From Dyella_B sp035690825 (GTDB taxonomy: Bacteria; Pseudomonadota; Gammaproteobacteria; Xanthomonadales; Rhodanobacteraceae), in assembly GCF_051954575.1 (NCBI RefSeq), contig NZ_JBQCHP010000028.1, forward strand, positions 127,676 through 191,675: 64,000 nt of DNA, given 5' to 3'. The translations under genes were made by a program, and so were the position numbers. The notes under the pieces are model-generated. The model made no database searches and had not been told where the DNA came from. It saw nothing but the letters and a program-made list of their open reading frames with translations. Positions 9,336 to 17,398 of this stretch are shown piece by piece; the stretch's first letter is position 1, and the number at the start of each line of letters is the position of its first letter.

Positions 9336-9794
9336 ATGACCGTCCTGACCCTCACTCTTATCACGGTTTTCTCCCTGGCTGCGGTCGCGGTGAAGCGTGT
9401 GCCGGCGGGTCAGGTCTACAGTCTTTACCGCAACGGCAAGCAGGTGCGTTTGCTGCAGCCGGGCACCCACGTAGTGATGCCGTTGCTGGATCGCGTGGGC
9501 CATCGCATCGATCTGGGCGGCCGCATGCTGCGCTTCGACGCTTCTCTCGCCGAAACCAAGCCGGTGCATGGCACCGTGTACTGGCAGGTGTTGGAGCCCG
9601 AGCGCGCCGACGCCGTGATCGAGCAGGCCGACCAGCTCATCCGCTACAGCGTGCTCGATGCGTTGCAAGCCGAGGCGGAAGCCGGCCAGCAGGAGCGCCG
9701 CCAGGTGGCCGCCCATCTCAAATCCAGCCTCAACCAGCAGCTGCGCGAGCGTGGCGTGATGGTGACCCGCGTCGAACTGGACGCCGCCGCCTGA
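9336..9794 (+). CDS. short SPFH/band-7 domain protein
   Basis: A 152-residue protein with one N-terminal hydrophobic segment (TVLTLTLITVFSLAAVAVK) followed by an SPFH-type domain: VPAGQVYSLYRNGKQVRLLQPG, then IRYSVLDALQ and LRERGVMVTRVELD. Band-7 proteins usually form membrane-bound oligomers that scaffold proteases or lipids. This one is only about half the usual length, lacks the C-terminal coiled coil, and has no NfeD-like partner beside it. It ends just before a clear intrinsic terminator and appears monocistronic. Confidence 0.75.
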   Translation: MTVLTLTLITVFSLAAVAVKRVPAGQVYSLYRNGKQVRLLQPGTHVVMPLLDRVGHRIDLGGRMLRFDASLAETKPVHGTVYWQVLEPERADAVIEQADQLIRYSVLDALQAEAEAGQQERRQVAAHLKSSLNQQLRERGVMVTRVELDAAA

Positions 9795-9853
9795 GCCACA
9801 ACGAATCTGGCCAGGTCGCCCAAGAAGCACCGGCTCAGGGGAATCTGAAGCTT

Positions 9854-9880
9854 GACCCGCCACGGCGGGTCTTCTTTTTT
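9854..9880 (+). terminator. intrinsic terminator of the SPFH gene
   Basis: GACCCGCC-ACG-GCGGGTC stem-loop followed by TTCTTTTTT. A short GC-rich stem with a T tract right after it is a textbook Rho-independent terminator. Confidence 0.9.
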
Positions 9881-9965
9881 CCGGATGACCCAAAGGCGGA
9901 CATCGCCATGTTCGCGTACGCTTCGTCACCCCGCTTCACGACCACCGCTGCCCGAAGGAACTCCA

Positions 9966-10637
9966 ATGACCGACCGCGCCGCCCTGCAGGCCCAGCTCGA
10001 ACAGGGCATTGCCGCACTCGGTCTCTCCCTGCCGGCCGAGGCCGTGCCGCGCCTGCTCGATTACCTCGCCTTGCTGGAGCGCTGGAACGCCACCTACAAC
10101 CTCACCGCCATCCGCGATCCGGCGGAGATGGTGACTCGCCATCTGCTCGATTCATTGGCGATCCTGCCATACGTGCAAGGCCACACATTGGCCGACCTCG
10201 GCACCGGCCCAGGGTTGCCGGGCATCCCGCTAGCCATCGCCGCGCCGGGCCGGCAGATCGTGCTGGTGGATTCCAACGGCAAGAAGGTACGTTTCCTGCG
10301 CGAAGCGATCCGCGCGCTGAAGCTGGAAGGCGTGCGCGCCCTGCAATCGCGGGTGGAAGAGGTGGAAGGCACGTTCGACTGCGTCACCGCGCGCGCCTTC
10401 GCCAGCCTCGGTGACATGCTGACCTGGGGCGGCCACCTGCTGGCGCCCGGCGGCGTATGGCTGGCCATGAAGGGCAAGACGCCGGAGGAAGAACTCGCCG
10501 GCGTGCCGGCAGCGTTCCGCGTGCGCGGCATCCATGGGCTGGCAGTGCCGGGGCTGGGTTCGGCGGAGCGTCACCTGGTCGTGCTCGAGCACGCCGCTTC
10601 TGACCCCCTCTCCCCTCCGGGGAGAAGGCTGGGGTGA
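9966..10637 (+). CDS. rsmG: 16S rRNA (guanine527-N7)-methyltransferase RsmG
   Basis: A 223-residue SAM-dependent methyltransferase that methylates G527 of 16S rRNA. Motifs seen are RWNATYNLTAIRDP, HLLDSLAI, the SAM loop DLGTGPGLPGIPLA (Gly79-Gly83), DSNGKKVRFLREA, and TARAFASL. The ATG at 9966 follows AAGGAA. The native C-terminus should be near RHLVVLEHA; the last residues, DPLSPPGRRLG, and the TGA stop are encoded by a CT-rich repeat that begins at 10604. It precedes parA and parB, a common chromosomal order. Confidence 0.93.
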   Translation: MTDRAALQAQLEQGIAALGLSLPAEAVPRLLDYLALLERWNATYNLTAIRDPAEMVTRHLLDSLAILPYVQGHTLADLGTGPGLPGIPLAIAAPGRQIVLVDSNGKKVRFLREAIRALKLEGVRALQSRVEEVEGTFDCVTARAFASLGDMLTWGGHLLAPGGVWLAMKGKTPEEELAGVPAAFRVRGIHGLAVPGLGSAERHLVVLEHAASDPLSPPGRRLG

Positions 10638-10760
10638 AGGGGCCGGGCTTGCCAGGATGTTCACCGTGCCCGGTTCACATGCAGCCACGACGCGCAGAAG
10701 TCGGCCCCTCTCGCCAGATTGCCCTCTCTTCCCACAGGGAAGAGGGAGAGAAAGCCCCCT
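10604..10760. repeat. CCCTCTCCCC/GGGGAGAGGG repeat, copy A
   Basis: Two CT/AG-rich inverted hairpins (CCCTCTCCCCTCCGGGGAGA with GGTGAAGGGG, and CCCTCTCTTCCCACAGGGAAGAGGGAGAG) separated by about 70 bp. It occupies the rsmG-parA gap and supplies the end of rsmG. Relatives are at 28568, 36014 and 57638. Such elements are common in GC-rich proteobacteria. Confidence 0.7.
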
Positions 10761-10811
10761 TCCTGCTAATCTAGCCGTCCTTTCGCATACACCCACGGTA
10801 CCGGACGAGAC

Positions 10812-11663
10812 ATGGCCCGTATCATCGCTGTCGCCAACCAGAAAGGTGGCGTCGGCAAAACCACTACCGCTGTCAACCTCGCCGCGGCGCTCGCTGCGGC
10901 GAAGCGCAAAGTGCTGCTGATCGATCTGGATCCGCAAGGCAACGCGACCATGGCATCGGGCGTGGACAAGCGTGAAGTCTCGCCCAGCGGTTGCGAAGTG
11001 CTGCTGGGCGAAGCGCCGATCGAGCAGGCCATCGTCACCACCGAGGCGCATTACGACCTGCTGCCCGGCAACGGCGATCTCACCGCCGCCGAACTGAAGC
11101 TGATGGACGCGCTGGCGCGCGAGAACCGGCTCAAGGAGCAATTGGCGAAAGTCGGCGGCAAGTACGACATCATTCTGGTCGACTGCCCGCCCACGCTGCA
11201 CCTGCTTACCGTCAACGCGCTCACCGCTGCGACCAGCCTGCTGATCCCGGTGCAGTGCGAATACTTCGCGCTGGAAGGTCTTTCCAGCCTGCTCGATACG
11301 GTCAAGGCGGTGCGCCAGCACTTGAATCCGCAGCTGGAGATCGAAGGCCTGCTGCGCACCATGTACGACGTGCGCAACAACCTCGGCAACGAAGTGTCCG
11401 CGCAGCTCACCCAGCATTTCGGCGACAAGGTGCTGCGCTCGATCATCCCGCGCAACGTGCGCCTGGCCGAAGCGCCCAGCCACGGCCAGCCCATCCACCT
11501 GTACGACCGCAGCTCGCGCGGCGCCATCGCCTACATCGGGCTGGCCGGCGAAATCATCCGCCGCGAACGCGGCTCGCAGGCGGCGATCGCGGCGTTGCAC
11601 TCGATGCACGGCGATTCACCCGAGGAATCCATCGAAGCCTCGGCTCATCTGGACCAGGAATAA
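10812..11663 (+). CDS. parA: chromosome partitioning ATPase ParA
   Basis: A 283-residue Walker-type ATPase of the Soj/ParA family that works with ParB to segregate origin regions. The deviant Walker A is KGGVGKTT (residues 11-18), the Asp-rich LLIDLDPQGN follows, and VDCPPTLHLLTVNAL is the Walker B/switch region. There is no N-terminal DNA-binding domain, so it is the chromosomal rather than the long plasmid type. It lies one base before parB and 174 bp after rsmG. Confidence 0.95.
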   Translation: MARIIAVANQKGGVGKTTTAVNLAAALAAAKRKVLLIDLDPQGNATMASGVDKREVSPSGCEVLLGEAPIEQAIVTTEAHYDLLPGNGDLTAAELKLMDALARENRLKEQLAKVGGKYDIILVDCPPTLHLLTVNALTAATSLLIPVQCEYFALEGLSSLLDTVKAVRQHLNPQLEIEGLLRTMYDVRNNLGNEVSAQLTQHFGDKVLRSIIPRNVRLAEAPSHGQPIHLYDRSSRGAIAYIGLAGEIIRRERGSQAAIAALHSMHGDSPEESIEASAHLDQE

Positions 11664-11664
11664 C

Positions 11665-12534
11665 ATGGTAGCCCCGAAGAAACGTGGACTGGGACGCGGG
11701 CTCGATGCCCTGCTTGGCGGCGGCGACACCGGCGCGCCGTCGGTGATCGAACAGGAAGGCGAGCTGCGCACGCTGCCGATCCAGTACATCCAGCCCGGCA
11801 AATACCAGCCGCGCCGCCATTGGAACGACGAAGCGCTGGACGAACTGGCCGCCTCGATTCGCGCGCAAGGCCTGATCCAGCCGGTGGTGGTGCGCGCGAT
11901 CGGCAAGAACAGCTACGAGCTGATCGCCGGCGAACGCCGTTGGCGCGCCGCGCAACGCGCGCAGCTGAGCGAGATCCCCGCGCTGGTGAAGGACGTGCCG
12001 GAAGTGGCCGTGCCGGCGATGGCGCTGATCGAGAATATCCAGCGCCAGGATCTCACCCCGCTGGAAGAAGCCGACGCCATCAAGCGGCTGATCGACGATT
12101 TCGACCTCACCCACCAGCAGGCCGCCGATGCGGTGGGCCGTTCGCGCGCCGCGGTGTCGAACATGCTGCGCCTGATCGACCTGCCAGCGTCCATCAAGCG
12201 CCTGCTCGACGACGGCAAGCTGGAAATGGGTCACGCGCGCTGCCTGCTGACGCTGCCCGAATTCCAGGCCGAAGCGCTGGCGCTGGAAGCGGCGCGCAAC
12301 AATTGGAGCGTGCGCGAGCTCGAAGACGCCGCGCGCAAGGCGCAGACCGCGCCCAAGGGCAAGGCCAAGAGCGCGCCGGCGCGTGATCCGAACATCGACG
12401 CGCTGGAACGCGAGCTGGCCGACCGCTTCGCCACCAAGGTGGAAGTGGCGCACGGCCGCGGCGGGCGCGGCAAGCTGGTGATCCATTACCACAGCAACGA
12501 TGAGCTGGATGGGATTCTGGGCAAGTTGCGCTGA
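11665..12534 (+). CDS. parB: chromosome partitioning protein ParB
   Basis: A 289-residue CTP-dependent DNA clamp that loads at parS. The N-terminus KKRGLGRGLDALL contacts ParA, the nucleotide-binding motif is GERRWRA (residues 89-95), and the helix-turn-helix follows (LTHQQAADAVGRSRAAVSN). The dimerisation domain is at the C-terminus. ATG 11665 follows the parA stop by one base with AGGAATAAC as the ribosome site inside parA. No full parS was seen in the window. Confidence 0.95.
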   Translation: MVAPKKRGLGRGLDALLGGGDTGAPSVIEQEGELRTLPIQYIQPGKYQPRRHWNDEALDELAASIRAQGLIQPVVVRAIGKNSYELIAGERRWRAAQRAQLSEIPALVKDVPEVAVPAMALIENIQRQDLTPLEEADAIKRLIDDFDLTHQQAADAVGRSRAAVSNMLRLIDLPASIKRLLDDGKLEMGHARCLLTLPEFQAEALALEAARNNWSVRELEDAARKAQTAPKGKAKSAPARDPNIDALERELADRFATKVEVAHGRGGRGKLVIHYHSNDELDGILGKLR

Positions 12535-12592
12535 GCGCTCATGTCTTATCCGGACACAGATACATAACCTTGTGGGCGCCAAAAATGGCTGG

Positions 12593-12672
12593 CCGTCATT
12601 CCCGCGAAAGCGGGAATCCATGTTGACCTTGGCAAAAGCGAAGATGGATTCCCGCTTTCGCGGGAATGACGG
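12593..12672. repeat. CCGTCATTCCCGC inverted repeat pair
   Basis: CCGTCATTCCCGCGAAAGCG at the left and its reverse complement at the right, with about 25 bp between the arms. Each arm also forms its own small hairpin. Such repeats are widespread in proteobacterial intergenic DNA. It lies between parB and the glycosyltransferase. Confidence 0.85.
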
Positions 12673-12737
12673 CTTAGAACATTGAGCCTCCAAGAGAGCT
12701 TTAAAATCCGACGTTCGCATCACAAGGCTACTTCCCT

Positions 12738-13454
12738 ATGCCGCAACTCTCCGTCGTCGTGCCCGTTTTCAACGAACGCGACAACATCCCTCCGCTGCTC
12801 GCCGAAATCGCCACCACCCTGCGCGGCAAGCTCGATTTCGAAATCATCTACGTCGATGACGATTCCAGCGACGACAGCCGCGCGGTGCTTGAGGCCCAGA
12901 AGGCCAGTTATCCGGAACTGCGCGTGCTGCATCACGTTACGCGCAGCGGCCAGAGCACGGCGGTGTGGAACGGCGTGCGCGCCGCGCGTGCGCCGTGGAT
13001 CGCCACGCTCGACGGCGACGGCCAGAACAACCCGGCCGACATCCCCAACCTGCTTACGGCGCGCGATGCGGCCGGCGCGGACGTGAAGCTGTTCGCCGGC
13101 TGGCGCACCACGCGGCGCGACAGCTTCAACAAGCGCATCTCCTCGAAGATCGCCAACGCGGTGCGATCGCGCATGCTGCGCGACGCCACGCCTGACACGG
13201 GCTGCGGCCTCAAACTGTTCGAGCGCGACGTATTCCTGCGCCTGCCTTACTTCGACCATATGCACCGTTATCTACCGGCCCTGGTCAAGCGCGCCGGCTT
13301 CCAAAGCCAGAGCGTACCGGTGGGCCACCGTCCGCGCACCGCCGGCACTTCCAAGTACGGCATGCTCGATCGCCTGTGGGTAGGTATCGCTGATCTGCGC
13401 GGCGTGGCCTGGCTGATGCGTCGCGCCAAGGTGACCCAGGTCGAGGAAGTTTAA
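12738..13454 (+). CDS. family 2 glycosyltransferase (DPM1-like)
   Basis: A 238-residue GT2 enzyme resembling polyprenyl-phosphate mannosyl/glucosyltransferases. It has SVVVPVFNERDNIP at the N-terminus, YVDDDSSDDS (Asp40) and TLDGDGQNNPADIP (Asp92, nucleotide-sugar and metal binding), then DTGCGLKLFERDV. No membrane segment is present. It probably transfers a sugar to a lipid carrier on the cytoplasmic side; sugar and acceptor are unknown. The final TAA (13452-13454) lies within the outer 4 bp of a MITE-like element, so the insertion may have set or trimmed the C-terminus. Confidence 0.85.
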   Translation: MPQLSVVVPVFNERDNIPPLLAEIATTLRGKLDFEIIYVDDDSSDDSRAVLEAQKASYPELRVLHHVTRSGQSTAVWNGVRAARAPWIATLDGDGQNNPADIPNLLTARDAAGADVKLFAGWRTTRRDSFNKRISSKIANAVRSRMLRDATPDTGCGLKLFERDVFLRLPYFDHMHRYLPALVKRAGFQSQSVPVGHRPRTAGTSKYGMLDRLWVGIADLRGVAWLMRRAKVTQVEEV

Positions 13455-13743
13455 GGCAACACTGATCAAGTATCGCCGTCGTCACCCGCCCTGTCTGTTC
13501 GCAGGCCACAGGGACGTCGGCGAAGGCAGACTGGCGCATCGTCGAGCCGGGTACCTGCGGCATGCGGACAGACAGGGCGGGCCCCAACATGTTGAATTCA
13601 AGGTGATGGGGTGATGTCTGGAAGGCCCGCAGGGTGTGCCGCGCGGCTTGGCAAGACGGCCAGTCTTCCCGGCGCCACGCAACACACCCTGCGAGCCTTC
13701 CAGACATCATGACGACGGCGATACTTGATCAGTGTTGCCTTAA
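13451..13743. mobile_element. MITE-like element with 34-bp perfect terminal inverted repeats
   Basis: A 293-bp element. The ends at 13451-13484 and 13710-13743 are perfect 34-bp inverted repeats starting TTAAGGCAACACTGATCAAG. The outer TTAA could be a target duplication, leaving 30-bp repeats that start GGCAAC. Inside are two further inverted repeats: 13485-13503 with 13563-13581 (one mismatch in 19) and 13613-13638 with 13683-13708 (one mismatch in 26). No coding frame is supported, so it would be non-autonomous and need a transposase supplied elsewhere. I do not recognise the parent family. Confidence 0.8.
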
Positions 13744-13804
13744 TCACGCCACCTGGATAGCGCGGGCGTATGCTTGATGGACATCGCCCTTGAGGAGGCT
13801 GTCC

Positions 13805-14173
13805 GTGAGCATCGCTGTCAAACGCGTCTACGAGCCCGCCGCCAAATCGGATGGCTATCGCGTACTGGTCGACCGGGTGTGGCCGCGCGGTTTGAAGAAA
13901 GAAGACGCCAACCTCGATGCCTGGGCCAAGGAGCTCGCGCCGAGCACCACCTTGCGCAAATGGTTCGGACACGAACCCGCACGTTGGGAGGCTTTCCGCC
14001 ATCGCTATGCGACCGAACTGGATGCCCAGAAAACCTTCTGGCAGCCGCTGGTGACCAAGGCGGAGCGCCACCGCGTGACCTTGCTGTTCGGCGCCAAGGA
14101 CGAAGAGCACAACCAGGCGGTGGCGCTGAAGATGTATCTGGACAATTGGATGAAGGCGAACGGATTGCGCTGA
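13805..14173 (+). CDS. DUF488 family protein (YeaO-like)
   Basis: A 122-residue cytoplasmic protein of the DUF488 family, function not established. Typical motifs are VKRVYEPA, YRVLVDRVWPRGLKKEDANLD, KELAPSTTLRKWFGH and LLFGAKDEEHNQAVAL. The GTG start at 13805 is chosen because GAGGAGG lies 6 nt upstream; a TTG at 13790 in the same frame would overlap that site. It begins 61 bp after the MITE-like element. Confidence 0.85.
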   Translation: MSIAVKRVYEPAAKSDGYRVLVDRVWPRGLKKEDANLDAWAKELAPSTTLRKWFGHEPARWEAFRHRYATELDAQKTFWQPLVTKAERHRVTLLFGAKDEEHNQAVALKMYLDNWMKANGLR

Positions 14174-14210
14174 AATGCGGTCGATTTACCTCTGAGGCTG
14201 TATACCTCAC

Positions 14211-14238
14211 CGTCATTCCGGCTTTCGCCGGAATGACG
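14211..14238. repeat. CGTCATTCCGGC hairpin, single copy
   Basis: A near-perfect 28-bp palindrome, CGTCATTCCGG-CTTTCG-CCGGAATGACG, between the convergent DUF488 and RssA-like genes. It belongs to the same broad class as the arms at 12593 and 52589. It could act as a bidirectional terminator, but lacks a T tract. Confidence 0.8.
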
Positions 14239-14298
14239 ACAAGGCATGGTCTGACCCTGTGGAAAATGGCGTAGATCGCGCGATGGTGAGCAAAAAGC

Positions 14299-15249
14299 TC
14301 AACGCGGCGACGGATGCCACGACTCCAACGCCGCCCGCATCTTTTCCCGCCCCAGCTCGATCAACTCGCGCGCACGATAGAACGCATACGCACTGGACAC
14401 GTTGCGCGCCAGCTGCACCAGCAGATCCGGCTGATACGCCGCCAGGCGCAGGCGCGAAAGATTGGCCTGCATCAGGTCCATCGATTGCCCGAGCAGCTCC
14501 AGCGCGCCGGGCTCATGCGCTTTGCCAGGTTCCAGCGCGCGCAGTTCGCTGGGCAGGAATCGTCCCAGCAAGCGGCCAATGCCGCCCCTGGGTTTCGTAT
14601 CGCCCGCGGAAATCTCCACCGGCAGATTCGTTTCGGCGGGGCCATCGATGCTGACCGCGATGACATAGTCGGCCGGCTCGCGAATCAGCGGCGTTACCGG
14701 CACCGGATTGAGCAAGGCGCCATCCACCAGCAGGCGTCCGTTGATCAGGTGCGGACGGAACAAGGTGGGAATTGCGATCGACGCACGCACTGCATCGAAC
14801 AGCGAGCCACGCGTCAGCCATACCTCGCGTTCGCGCTCCAGATCGGTGGCGACCGCGGTATAGGCGATCGGCAGATCCTCGATGCGCACGTCGCCGACCA
14901 GTTCGAGCATCGCGCCAATGATCTTCTCGCCCTTGATCAGGCCGCCCCCGGCAAAGGAGAACGACCAGTCCACTAGCTTCAGCACGTCGAACTTGTCCAG
15001 CGAGCAGACCCAGTCGCGATAGATATCCAGCTTGCCAGCGGCGCGAATGCCGCCGATCAGCGCACCCATCGAACAGCCGGCGATGGCGACGATCTCGAAA
15101 CCCTGCGCTTCCAGCTCCTCGATCGCACCGATATGCGCCAGGCCTTTCGCACCGCCGGCGCCAAGCGCCAGCGCCACGGTGGGCTTGCGCGTGGGAAGCT
15201 TGTCATCGCCAATGCGCGAACCAAGTTCGATGGACGGAGTGGCGGGCAT
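14299..15249 (-). CDS. RssA-like patatin family phospholipase
   Basis: A 316-residue soluble patatin-like protein. Oxyanion hole ALGAGGAKG (from residue 28), nucleophile GCSMG (Ser60) and DGA (Asp176) form a complete Ser-Asp dyad. Substrate and physiological role are unknown; family members include E. coli RssA. It lies 21 bp downstream of the WYL regulator gene on the same strand, so the two are probably one transcript. The match ends normally near residue 316 with no truncation. Confidence 0.88.
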   Translation of the reverse strand: MPATPSIELGSRIGDDKLPTRKPTVALALGAGGAKGLAHIGAIEELEAQGFEIVAIAGCSMGALIGGIRAAGKLDIYRDWVCSLDKFDVLKLVDWSFSFAGGGLIKGEKIIGAMLELVGDVRIEDLPIAYTAVATDLEREREVWLTRGSLFDAVRASIAIPTLFRPHLINGRLLVDGALLNPVPVTPLIREPADYVIAVSIDGPAETNLPVEISAGDTKPRGGIGRLLGRFLPSELRALEPGKAHEPGALELLGQSMDLMQANLSRLRLAAYQPDLLVQLARNVSSAYAFYRARELIELGREKMRAALESWHPSPR

Positions 15250-15270
15250 GGACGGTGCGTGTTCGCTGCT

Positions 15271-16242
15271 CTATTGATAGCCGGTAAGCGCCAACTGCAG
15301 CATGATCTTCATTTCTTCGCGCAGCGGCAGCGGTGCGACGATTTCCGCATCCGGACCGTACTTCAGCACGTCCATCAGTAATTCGCGTGAATTCGAATAC
15401 GGCAGCTGCAGTTCGTAGCGCCCGTCCGGCAGCCACGTACCCTTCTGTTGCGAATGCCAATGCTCGTCGGCCACCCAGCGCGCCGCGTGCGCGGAGAAAC
15501 GGATGGTGGCCCAGGCCTTCGGCTTGCCGGCGAAGATGCCGTAGCTGGAAGCGAGCAGCTCGTTGAGATCGTTTTCCGCCACGTCGCGCGCTGCTTCGTC
15601 CAGTGCGTGCGGATCGGCGATGCGATCCACGGCGAAGCTGCGCAGGGCTTCGCGATCGTGATCCCACGCATCCAGGTACCAGTTGTCGCGGTAATGCGTC
15701 AGCCGCTGCGGCGACACCGTGCGCTTGCTTTCATTGTTGGTGGTGCGCGCGCGGTACAGGAAACGCAGCTGCTTGCGATCCAGCACCGCGCCGGCGGTGA
15801 TGCGGAACACCTGCTGGTCGAGCTTGCGCTCGCCCCAGGGAATCACGCGGATGCGCTCCACCGGCAGGGCTTTGCCGCTGGCGCGGTCGGACAGCAGATG
15901 TTCGATGCGCGCCTTGAACGGCGCGAGCGCACCGGCCAGCACCCCGGGGCCGCTGCGTCCGATCAGCTCGTTCAGCGCCAGCAGCGCGGCCAGTTCGTCC
16001 GAGGTGAGCCACAGGCCCGGCAGTTCGAACCGCTGACCTTCCGTCGCTTCGTAGCGGAAGGCGGCGTGCTCGCCACCGGCGCTTTCGATCGGCGCACCCA
16101 GCGCGTCGCGCAGGAAGGCGATGTCCCGGTAGAGCGTGGCGCGCGAGCATTCGAGCTCGTCCATCAGCCTGGGCAGCGGCACCGGGTAATGCGCCGATTT
16201 CAGCAGGCGGTGCAGGGTGAGAATGCGCTCGTAGCGATCCAT
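15271..16242 (-). CDS. WYL-domain transcriptional regulator (YafY/PafC type)
   Basis: A 323-residue regulator with an N-terminal winged helix (residues 1-60; SRATLYRDIAFLRDALG) and a central WYL domain with the signature NWYLDAWDHD (Trp188-Tyr189-Leu190) and RSFAVDRI. WYL domains are thought to bind nucleic acid or nucleotide ligands. Targets are unknown. The first Met at 16242 begins MDRYERILTLHRLL, the expected N-terminus. The RssA-like gene follows 21 bp downstream. Confidence 0.88.
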   Translation of the reverse strand: MDRYERILTLHRLLKSAHYPVPLPRLMDELECSRATLYRDIAFLRDALGAPIESAGGEHAAFRYEATEGQRFELPGLWLTSDELAALLALNELIGRSGPGVLAGALAPFKARIEHLLSDRASGKALPVERIRVIPWGERKLDQQVFRITAGAVLDRKQLRFLYRARTTNNESKRTVSPQRLTHYRDNWYLDAWDHDREALRSFAVDRIADPHALDEAARDVAENDLNELLASSYGIFAGKPKAWATIRFSAHAARWVADEHWHSQQKGTWLPDGRYELQLPYSNSRELLMDVLKYGPDAEIVAPLPLREEMKIMLQLALTGYQ

Positions 16243-16459
16243 GTCGAGGTTCAGCAGGGGAGTCTGCGTAGCATGGCCATGCTGCGTGACGCCCGCAAGC
16301 GTGCCGCGGGGCCTTTCCGCGGCGATGTGCCTCGACGCGGCGGCGTCCGGCCTGTCACGAGCGGGCCGTAAGATCGGTCCAAATTATTCACAAAGCATTC
16401 AAGCCGCTCCGTTAAAGTGGCCTGTTCCAACAGCTTTTTAACATTGGACGATCCCCGCG

Positions 16460-17272
16460 ATGAAAACCCTGCTGATGACCGGCCTCGCGCTCGCCGCCCT
16501 GGCCACCTTCACCGCCCAGGCCCAGGACACGTCCTCCGGTACCCAGACCAGCTCCGGCACCTGGACAGGCTCGGGCGAACTGGGCTTCGCCTCCACCACC
16601 GGCAACTCGCGCTCGCAGAACGTGAACGCCAAGCTCAACCTGAGCCAGGAAACCGACCAGTGGAAGAACAGCTTCTTTGCCGACTGGTTGCGTTCCAAGG
16701 GCCAGGTCACTGTGACCAACGCGCAGGGGCAGGCGGTCAAGCAGTTCGACACCACTGCCGATCGCTACGATTTCGGCGCCTCGGCCGGCTATAAGCTGGA
16801 CCCGCGCAGCTACATCGTGGCCGCCGGCCGCTATGAACACGACGACTTCGCCGCCTACCGCTGGCAGGGCACGGTCTCGCTCGGCTACGGCTACATGGCG
16901 CTGAAGACCGACCGCACCCAGCTCTCCTTCGAACTCGGCCCCGGTTACACCGAATACCAGCCGGCCACCGGCACGCAGACCATCAACGGCGTCACCGTGC
17001 CGCTGAAGGAACCGCGCCAGAGCCAGGTGGTGGCGCGCGGCCTGGTCAACTACAAATACCGCATCACCGAAAACACCGCCTTCGACGATACCTTCCTGAT
17101 GGAAGCGGGCAGCAAGAACGCCTACCTGCAGAACGACGCCGGCCTTGCGGTAAGCATGACCAAGAAACTGTCCATCAAGGTCGGTTTCCAGGTGCGCCAC
17201 AACACCAACGTGCTGCCGGGCATCCGCCACACCGATACGCTGACGACGACCAATATCGTCTACAACCTCTGA
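16460..17272 (+). CDS. DUF481 outer-membrane protein (YdiY-like)
   Basis: A 270-residue protein with a Sec signal peptide (MKTLLMTGLALAALATFTAQA) and a beta-rich body typical of DUF481: GELGFASTTGNSRSQNVNAK, YDFGASAGYKLD, and a C-terminal strand ending TTTNIVYNL. It is probably an outer-membrane beta-barrel of unknown substrate. The alternating strand pattern and terminal aromatic/hydrophobic residues fit BAM-dependent insertion. A strong intrinsic terminator follows 26 bp after the stop, so it appears monocistronic. Confidence 0.85.
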   Translation: MKTLLMTGLALAALATFTAQAQDTSSGTQTSSGTWTGSGELGFASTTGNSRSQNVNAKLNLSQETDQWKNSFFADWLRSKGQVTVTNAQGQAVKQFDTTADRYDFGASAGYKLDPRSYIVAAGRYEHDDFAAYRWQGTVSLGYGYMALKTDRTQLSFELGPGYTEYQPATGTQTINGVTVPLKEPRQSQVVARGLVNYKYRITENTAFDDTFLMEAGSKNAYLQNDAGLAVSMTKKLSIKVGFQVRHNTNVLPGIRHTDTLTTTNIVYNL

Positions 17273-17298
17273 TCGTGTAGCGGCGCTCTCGCGCATCC

Positions 17299-17336
17299 AA
17301 AAACCCCTTCGTGTGTGAGCACGGAGGGGTTTTTGT
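17299..17336 (+). terminator. intrinsic terminator of the DUF481 gene
   Basis: AAAAACCCCTTCGTG-TGTGAG-CACGGAGGGGTTTTTG. The stem is GC-rich with flanking A and T tracts, so it may also work from the opposite direction for hemC. Confidence 0.9.
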
Positions 17337-17398
17337 TTGTGTCGTGTTGGCAGACGTTCGAAGCGACCGAAAACAATGCGTACCTTCGGCTTCCCTTC

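Noticed and set aside
12593..12672. Repeats as a possible CRISPR array
   Set aside because: Inverted pair of arms, not direct repeats with regular spacers, and no cas genes.
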